Origin: Capra hircus
Lineage: Eukaryota; Chordata; Mammalia; Artiodactyla; Bovidae
Length of the DNA stretch: 64,000 bases
Assembly: GCF_001704415.2 (NCBI RefSeq)
Contig: NC_030817.1
Location: 56,715,550 to 56,779,549 of the forward strand
Direction: 5' to 3'
Within the stretch, counting starts at the first letter, position 1, and the number at the start of each line of letters is the position of its first letter. A program made the translations under genes and the position numbers. Positions 53,401 through 62,400 of the stretch are shown piece after piece. The notes beneath the pieces were generated by a model. That model did not search any database, was not told where the DNA came from, and saw only the letters and a program-made list of their open reading frames with translations.

Positions 53401-56400
53401 AGGGAAGGGGGAAAAGAAATAAGAAAAAGGGAAAATAATCATTCTGCTTCCCTTAATTTCACTTAAGCCCTAGTTAGAAGGGGTCACAAAACAGTCTCTC
53501 TCCAAGGATTTTCATTTGGAAAAGATGAAAAAAAAAAAAGGTTTTCATTTTGTCTAAACCTCTGGCAAACTGAAGCAAAAAAAGAAACAAACATTCTTGG
53601 GAATTTACGAGTCCACGAAATAGGTTTGGCTGAAGAAGCATCATAAGACATGCTCTTTCATGTGAAGAACAGATTTGGTTGATCTTTTCAGAAAGAATAA
53701 AAGTACACTTAAAGAATTATGCTTAAAAGGAAAATATCTGAGAAAAGAAAATTATTTTCCTGGAGTTAAGCTCTTTCTTGAGACTCTAATATTCAAAACA
53801 CAGTATATACTTTTAAAGGAAAAAAAAATTCAAAAGCCTAGCCCCCCCCCAAAAAAAACAACCATATTATAAGGAGATAGAGTACTACAGTACCTGATTC
53901 TCAGTGGCACTGTTGATTAGATCTGGGACCACCACTAACTGGCTGTGAGACTTCAAGCAAGTTATTAAACTTCTGAGGGGGCATTTCCAACCTCAGTAAA
54001 ATGAATTTGACTGTATGACCCTAGGTTCCCTCTAGCCCTAGTTGGGCACATTCTTCATAAGAAAACAATCATGAGTTTAGAATCACAGGCATCAATACAG
54101 CAGATATTAAAGGTCAACTTCCCTACCTGAGAAGACTAAGGGGCATCACCCCTGGGGACTCAGATGCAGGCACTGTTTCTGTGTCAGTGACTGGAGTCGT
54201 GGCAGTTGTGGTGTCCTCCAGTGAGCTGCTCATAAAGGAAGTTGTACTTGAGGCTGATGGGCTGGTGGTAACTGGGGTCTGTGCCTGTTGGGCTTGGTCA
54301 CTTTCTTCAGCTTGTTGATCAATCTCTATAAACCAAGGTTATAGTTAGACAGTAGTAGAATTTTTTTTTTAAGTGATAAGGAAATGGGAAACTTTTAATT
54401 TGGAAAGTTTCTAAGTATATTTCATAAGTATCAATTTCTGTGAAGGATTTACAGAAAAAAATGTTCTTCTATATACATCCTTATATTCACTATTGTGGGG
54501 ATTTACAGGTAGCTCAGTGGTAAAGAATCCACCTGTCAATGCAGGAGATGCAAGAGACCCAGGTTCGATCCCTGGGTCAGGAAGATCCCCTGGAGTAGGA
54601 AGTGGCATCGCACTCCAGTATTCGTACCTGGAAAATTGCATGGACAGAGGGGCCTGACGGGCAATAGTCCATGGTGCCACAAAGAATCAGACACGACTGA
54701 ACATACATTCATCATTGTCTAGTTATTACAGCCTCTTTGCTGACATTACTTTGCCGAAAAAGGTCTGTCTAGTCAAAGGTATGGCCAGTAGTCATGTAGG
54801 GATGTGAGAGTTGGACTATAAAGAAAGCTGAGCACCGAAGAATTGATGCTTTTGAACTGTGGTGTTGGAGAAGACTCTTGAGAGTCCTTTGGACTGCAAG
54901 GAGATCAAACCAGTTCATCCTAAAGGAAATCAGTCCTGAACAGTCATTGCAAGCACTGATGCTGAAGCTGAAGCTCCAATACTTTGGCCACCTGATGCAA
55001 AGAACTGACTCACTGGAAAAGATCCAGATGCTGGAAAAGACTGAAGGCAGGAGAAAGGGACAACAGAGGATGAGATGGTTGGATGGCATCACCGACTCAA
55101 TGGACATGAGTTTGAGCAAGTTCCGGGAGTTGGTGATGGACAGGGAGGCCTGGCATGCTGCAGTCCATCGGGTCACAAAGAGTCAGACACAACTAAGTGA
55201 CTGAACTGAACTGATTATCGCCTCTACAGACAATAATGTAACAAGCTCTTGTAATTACTCATTTCTTACTTGAGAGAAGGTACTCTTTCACTTATTGCAA
55301 GATTTAACCAGAGGTTCTCTAAGGATCATTAAAACTGTTTCCTTAGCAGTTTGATTTTGATGTCTATCTTTAGTCTTCAAACAACAAAGAAGAAGATATG
55401 TAAATACCTTAAGAACAAAAACCTAGACAGAAACTCCCAAGTTCTAAAAAAGGACAATGCCTTACAAAGTAAACTACTCTTAAGGGTTTTTTTTTTTTTC
55501 TCTTATGTTAAAATGTCAAAGCATTTGCAATTTTTTCTTATCTGGTAAGGGAACTTACAAATAAACATAAGATAGCAGCTGTTACAAATAGCTAGCTAAT
55601 TCTATTTGGTTTGTGAAGTGACCAGCTACTTCTCATAATCATGATCTTAAGAACACCTGTTTATAGGCACCATACACCTCTCTCTGCCTATTTACTGCCT
55701 AGACTAAAGAAGCAAGAGGGGAATAAGGGAAAACGAAAAAGAAGAGGAAGTGGGAGGGAAGGAAGGGGAAAAAAAGGAAGCACCATGAAGGTAGGTGACT
55801 TTGTTTTGTTCACTGTTTACTCCCCAAAATCCAGAAGGGTACCTAGCACACTGTAGGTACTCAATAAATATTTACTGAATGAATTTCACTTTTATTCTCA
55901 GAATTCTTATTATCCCCAAAGGTGAGGATAAAAGATAAACAAGGATTTTTACACATAATATACAGCCTGTGAAAGTAGAACTTTTAGAAAATCCTTTAAA
56001 ATATCTCTGAAAGTTATCAGAATAATATATATATATTGAATCAGATCAATAAATACGTGAGTACCTTTTGTGGCATGAGTTAAATTTCAGTTTTACAAAA
56101 TGTAATAATTATTAAGTTTCAATACTTCCATAAGTTAAAAATAAAAAAATAGGTATAGGCACACCTTGGAGATACTGCAGGTTTGGTTCCAGATTACTGC
56201 AATAAAGTGACTTTTTGATTTCCCAGTGCAGAAAAAATTATGTTTACACTATAGTCTATTAGAGTGTGCAACAGAATTATGTTTAAAAAACAAAAACCAA
56301 CGTACATACCTTAACTAAAAAATCCTTCAATGTTAAAAAATGCTAACCATCACCTAAGCCTTCAGCAAATCACAGTAGCAACATCAAACATCACTGACCA

Positions 56401-59400
56401 CAGATCACCATAAGAAATACAATAATGATGAAAAAGTTTGAAATGCTGTGAAAATTAACAGAATGTGACAGAGACACAAAGCAAGCAAACGCTGTTGGAA
56501 AATGGCACTGAAAGACTTGCCTAACCCAGAGTTGCCACAAATCTTCAATGTGTAAAAAATGCAGTATCTGCAGAGAGCAATAAAAAGAGGTATGCCTGTA
56601 GACAGATGGTTATTAATATAAAGAAGAAGAAAGGAACTGTCTGCCTTGCAAAGGAAAAAACACTGTGAAAACTATTCGGCCAAAAAAATTTATAAATCAC
56701 TTACAGAATATATCACTTCTGACAATTATGAGTAACTTCAACAGCACAAAGCAAAAATTTTTTGAAAATCAGGTAACTTACCTTGCTTAATTTTGCCCCC
56801 AAATTGGTCTTCCAAAAGCCCATGGACCACTAATTTATAGATCATGGCTTGAGCTCGTTCCAGATCTGCTAATCCCAGTGCTCTCTTTATGGGTGACCGC
56901 ATGACCGCTCGCTTCACCATGTGGCGCATCAAAAACTGAAGGGCTGCACGCATCTCCACGTCTTCATGAACAACTGGAGAGCTCGCACAGTCTGAGTTGT
57001 GGCCATTTTCAGCCAGAACTTTTGGTATCAGCAACAGTTCAGCATATTTACTACAGCCAAGAAGAGCACTGAGTGATTTCATAGCACCGAGGTAGAGATA
57101 GGACAGCTGGACTGCTCTGATTTCTGACTGGGCTATGTCATGGTTTTTGGACATGTGTTCGTGATTTTTTCTTTTTCCTTCCGTTATCTGATGTTGGGAT
57201 TCCACACCTGGCACTGCTGAATCTAAAGAAAATGAAGCTATTTCGTTTTCTGATTTGGAGCTTGTGGTACCCTTAACATCATCAGATGTTAAGCCCGTTC
57301 GTGTATCTAAAGCAGATTCACTCTCAATTTTCTGTTCAATGTCCCCTTTCTCCTCAGATTCATGTCGGTGTTTCTTTTCGTGTCGCTTCGTGCTCTGTTT
57401 GCCCATGTCTTCATGAATGCCAGTCAGATATGTGAGGTCCAGCAACACAGAAGCTGTCAGGCCTCGAAATCGTGCCACGTCAAAAGGAAGTGGTTCACAG
57501 GGTTCCAGATTATACAATGGAGTATCACTAGGCGACCAAAAAGTTGGGAAGCTTTAATAAAGATCAGAATGACACAGGAAGAAGCAAGTGAGGGATAGAC
57601 GAGAGGAAGGTATAGAAAATAATGTAGACAAAATAAGATGTATCAAAACAGAGAATAAACTACACAAACTAGAGAACTCATTACAAACAGAAAAATGAAT
57701 CTATTATGAGAAAAATGGGGAGATGTGATGTTAAACACAAAAGCAATGAGATGTTCCTGTGCCTTCAAATATGAATATTCATTATTATATGACCTAAGTC
57801 AGGGACTAGCAAAATTTCTATAAAGAGCCTAATAGTAAATATTTTAGGACTTGGAGGCCACATAGCCTCTGTTGCAACTTTTCAACCCTGACATCATTGT
57901 GTGAAAGCAGTCACTGATATACCTGAAAGAAAGCTTGTGGCTATTTAAGCTTTAGCAATTACACAAAGTTTGGTGGCATACATTTGTTCTATTAACCTAA
58001 ATTTTGGTTCCAGCTTAACCTACTCTTATTTTCTCTTTGGGTCATTTTTCTTATTAATATTTGTTTTAATTTAATCATTTTGCTTTATTGTTTGCATCTT
58101 AGTAAGGCATCATAAATCCTTTCCAAAACAAGGCAAAGAATTAAAGAAAAGGTAGATACTTTCACAAGTAAAATTTTCATTGTTTTCTTAGCTTGGAGTC
58201 CATTAATTCCTGAAATTGTGTGTAAACTCACGTGTTTATATTTCAGCTGAGAGGGTCCATAGCTATCATTACATTACATAACAGTACCACCTCCAGAAAA
58301 TACTGAAGAAACATTGTTTTTTATATTGTCCCATGTCATACAAATAACGGAATCACTTTAAGCAGTATAATGGAACAGTTACATAATATCATCAATAATC
58401 TGTGTTTTCAAATGATACAATTATGCAGTCATTAGTTAAGTAAGTCCCCTTATTGACTGAAATACTTAACATACTTCCTTTAAATATATGAAGTTTCTAT
58501 TTCACACAAATTCTACCTGATTCCAAACACATCTAAATGCTTTTAAGCACACAATTTGTGCCAAATAAATGTAATTTTCATACCTATCAAAAATGTTGCA
58601 CACTGAAGGTATAGAAATATATGCTTTAAAAAAAAGCAAGAATATTTAAAAATAACAGATAATACAAAACCTAATTTTAGTCACTCAAATGTTACCATCC
58701 TACAATCAAAGCCTTCCTATATAAAATGGAACTAAGAGATCTGCTGTCTGGCTTTTTTTGTGTCCCAATGTGTAATGGAAATGATTAAAAAGCAGGAAGT
58801 TAAATGAAAAATAGACAGAAGGATCCTATTTAAACTACTGAGCTTACCATTTTTTTTTTCACAAAACAAACTAAAAACTATATATTTTACAAACTACTAG
58901 TATTCCAAGGAACACAAGTTTGGGAAATAGCCCTTTAGGAAATCAATAGTACTCATACCCAGATGTACGAAAGATATTATTTTAAAAAGTTAATTGGCAG
59001 CTCACCTAAAATACATAATTACTCACTGTCCATAGGCAATAGCACATTTCACCAATAAATATTCATTTGCTAACAGTGTAACTCAACGAATCATACCTGA
59101 TGGTAATTTCTGCTTCATCCCATTGGACTTTGGCAGACGTGCTGCCCTCTTTGACCACTCCCAGCAGCGTGGCATGGCGCCCAGTTTGCTTGTGAACACA
59201 CCGACCTCCAACTCTAAGACCAGCATCAACTCCTCCTATCACTGCCAGCACAGGCCACACCTCTATGCAAAGGGTCCTCAGCTGCGGTTCTGACAGGTCA
59301 GCAAGGCCATGCCTACTGTGTTTACCCTTCTCTTCCTCTTTGTTTTCCTTTTCTTCTCTCATTTCATTTTCCTCTCGGCTTTGAACCGAGCGGCTTTTCT

Positions 59401-62400
59401 TTAGCTTCTGACCTGATTCTTTAATACATATCTTAATTTTGTGTAGCCTTTCCATCATTTTTTTGTTAATGCAGTAAGTCCAACGGTCTGTTCGATGAAG
59501 GATACGAATAAGCTGAATAGTGGCCTCTGCCAGCACTGCAGCTACTGGACTACAAATAGGATCCCCTGGAAGGAGGTCTCGTGGTGTGCCACGCATCTGC
59601 ATATCACAAATTTTCACCTATAGAAAAGAGGGTGGCAAATGTGTGATTATTAACAGTTATCCTAAACTATTAATTCTATAAATCACAAAACTATAAATCC
59701 AGCACATGTAATCCAATGTGGAACTAGTATTTGGTCTCCTGATATATGCGTATTGTACTACTGGCCCTCAATAAGGAATGAGCAAGTTATTACAGCTTTA
59801 CTAAAGTCAGTAGCAGTATGGTCCTAAGAAATAAGTTACCCTGTCATTTAAACCTTCTGCAGCCTGTGAGTAGGAGTGCTGTTGTGGTCACTCAAAAGAC
59901 AGGTACAGACCAAGGTGTATGTGATTTAATTTGCTGTGCTGTGCTTATTCGCTCAGGCGTGTCCAACTCTGTGACCCCATGAACTGTAGCTCCTCTGTCC
60001 GTGGGGATTCTTCAGGCAAGAATACTGGAGTGGGTTGCCATGCCCTCCTTCAGAGGATCTTCCCAACCCAGGGATCGAACCCAGGTCTTCCACACTGCAG
60101 GCGGATTCTTTACCATCTGAGCTATCAGGGAAGCCTTAGTCCCTACTCCAAAAGTCTTGATTTCACTCTAATCCTTAAGACTCCAGAATAATAATGAGTC
60201 CTGGGACCATCTTATATTGTTTCAGAGGTACAAAGATAAACTCACAAGATTATAAAATTGGTCACACATTTCAAATAAGACATAGAGGTTAAAAGAAGAG
60301 AAGACCTGGGTTCAAATCTTAACTCTGTGTAATCTTCAGAAATTATTTAATCTCTCTAAACCTCAGCTTTCTCATCTGAAAAAAAAATCTGACACTAATA
60401 CCTATATCTATCTCTTACTATATTAAAGATTAGACTATGCACATAAAATGCTTATCAGCACTTTGCTGTGTGCCAGACACACAGTAAATATTAAAAAAAA
60501 TATTAACTATTATTAGTACTGTTGCTATCAGATTCTGAAGTCAGACAACGCTTCTGGGTAGAAGAAACTGATTGATATAAAAGCTACCTAAGGTTAAATT
60601 AATCCCTTCAAGCTTCACAGATGTTACGGAACAATAGGCCATCATTCTAACCAGAACATACTAAGAACCTGCTCTGGGCTGCAAGAATATCACCAGGAAA
60701 AGGGATAAAAAGGAGGTACTGGGGTGCCTGTTTATTTCATTTCCAATTCAGTTTTGTTGGCCACCTGGTTCAAGAAGCAGTTCCACTATCTCATGAGTAG
60801 TTAGCTTGAAATTATACCTCCTTGAAAATTTTTTTTAAATATATTTAAAAGGCCAGAATAAATTATACTTTCATGGTTAGAATTTACCAAATTTAGCATT
60901 TTCATCACAGATGTACAATATGTGAGATAGCTTGACATCTTCCTACTAAAAAATAACTAGAAATTCTGGAGAGCAAACCTAGGCTATATTATATCCTTAA
61001 CTAAAAGGATGGGGTAGAAAACAAATCAATCCTCACAGCGAGACCACGAAGAAGTTTCTCTCTGTGTGGGTTTTAGATTAGGAGGAAAAAAGGTTTTAGT
61101 GAGAGGATATCACTTTAATACTGTTCTGAGGACTTAGGGTTCAAATTTACACCATCTACAGGGTCTGAAAACCCTCAGAGGAATGAATGAAAGGCAGCTT
61201 CCCCATTATAACTGAAACTTCCATTATTCACAGAATAGTATCTGACTACACTGAGGTTATTTTTAGATTCCTCTCTCATAGGCACAACTGCCAATGAACC
61301 AGATTATCCCTAAACTATTTCCTGTAATTCCTATAATCCCAGATATGTTTGAAAGTTGATTCACTATATTCGAATTATCAGAATATCAAAATAGTCCCTA
61401 AAAAAAGAGTAAAGGTAATTTAAAAAAATAATCTAACCTTCTTCTGGAAGAGTAAATTTACCTGAGAATGTACTTCTAATGGTAGAAATAGCTTCTTGTA
61501 CCTATAAACTCTGTATGATGTTAACAAAAATATTAATAAAAAATAACAAATATTCTTCATGCTTAATTATGAAGGTCTGAGGTTTCATTACCTTTTCCCC
61601 TGGGTTGCTACTATAGAACATTACGCATGGGTACAACTCCGCTGCATCCACATCTTCAAAAGCTAATTTGGGTTCCTATAGTGTGGCACAGGTGATGGGA
61701 AAAAAAGGAAACAAAAATATGTTTTAAAACTGATAATATCCAATACATATCAAGATTCAAAGCTCTTACGAGACACAGTAAGTTACTAGATTCAAATCTC
61801 AATTATCCTTACTAACTAAGGAAATTCCACATGTAATAAATGATCTTAATTTGTTCCTCTGTTACAACTGTCTTATTGGGATTTTACTATTGTCTTTGTC
61901 TTTTTTTTTTTTGGTGCTGATAAATATTATAAGAACCAAAAGGATTAGAGAAAAAGCAGAGAAGAGCAAATAATCTGTAAATGAATAGCTAGCACTAACT
62001 GAGTCAAGGATAAGTAAAAAGGAAAACTCCATGACATAAATCACAGCAAGATCCTTTTTGGTCCAATTCCTAGATTAATGAAAATAAAATAAACAAATGG
62101 GACCTAATTAAAAGTTTTTCCACAGTAAAGGAAACCATAAACACAAGCCAAAAGACAGCCCTCAGAAGGGGAGAAAATATTTGCAAATGAAGCAACTGAC
62201 AAAGGATTAATCTCCAAAATATACAAACAGGGTATGCAGCTCAATATAAAAAATAAAAATAAAAAAATGGGCAGAAGCAATCTGGCATTCTGTGATGACC
62301 TGGAGGGATGGAATGGGGTGAGGAGAGGGAGGGGATGTAAGTATAATTATGGCTCATTCACACTGTATGTCAGAAACCAACACAACAGTGTAAAAATTAA

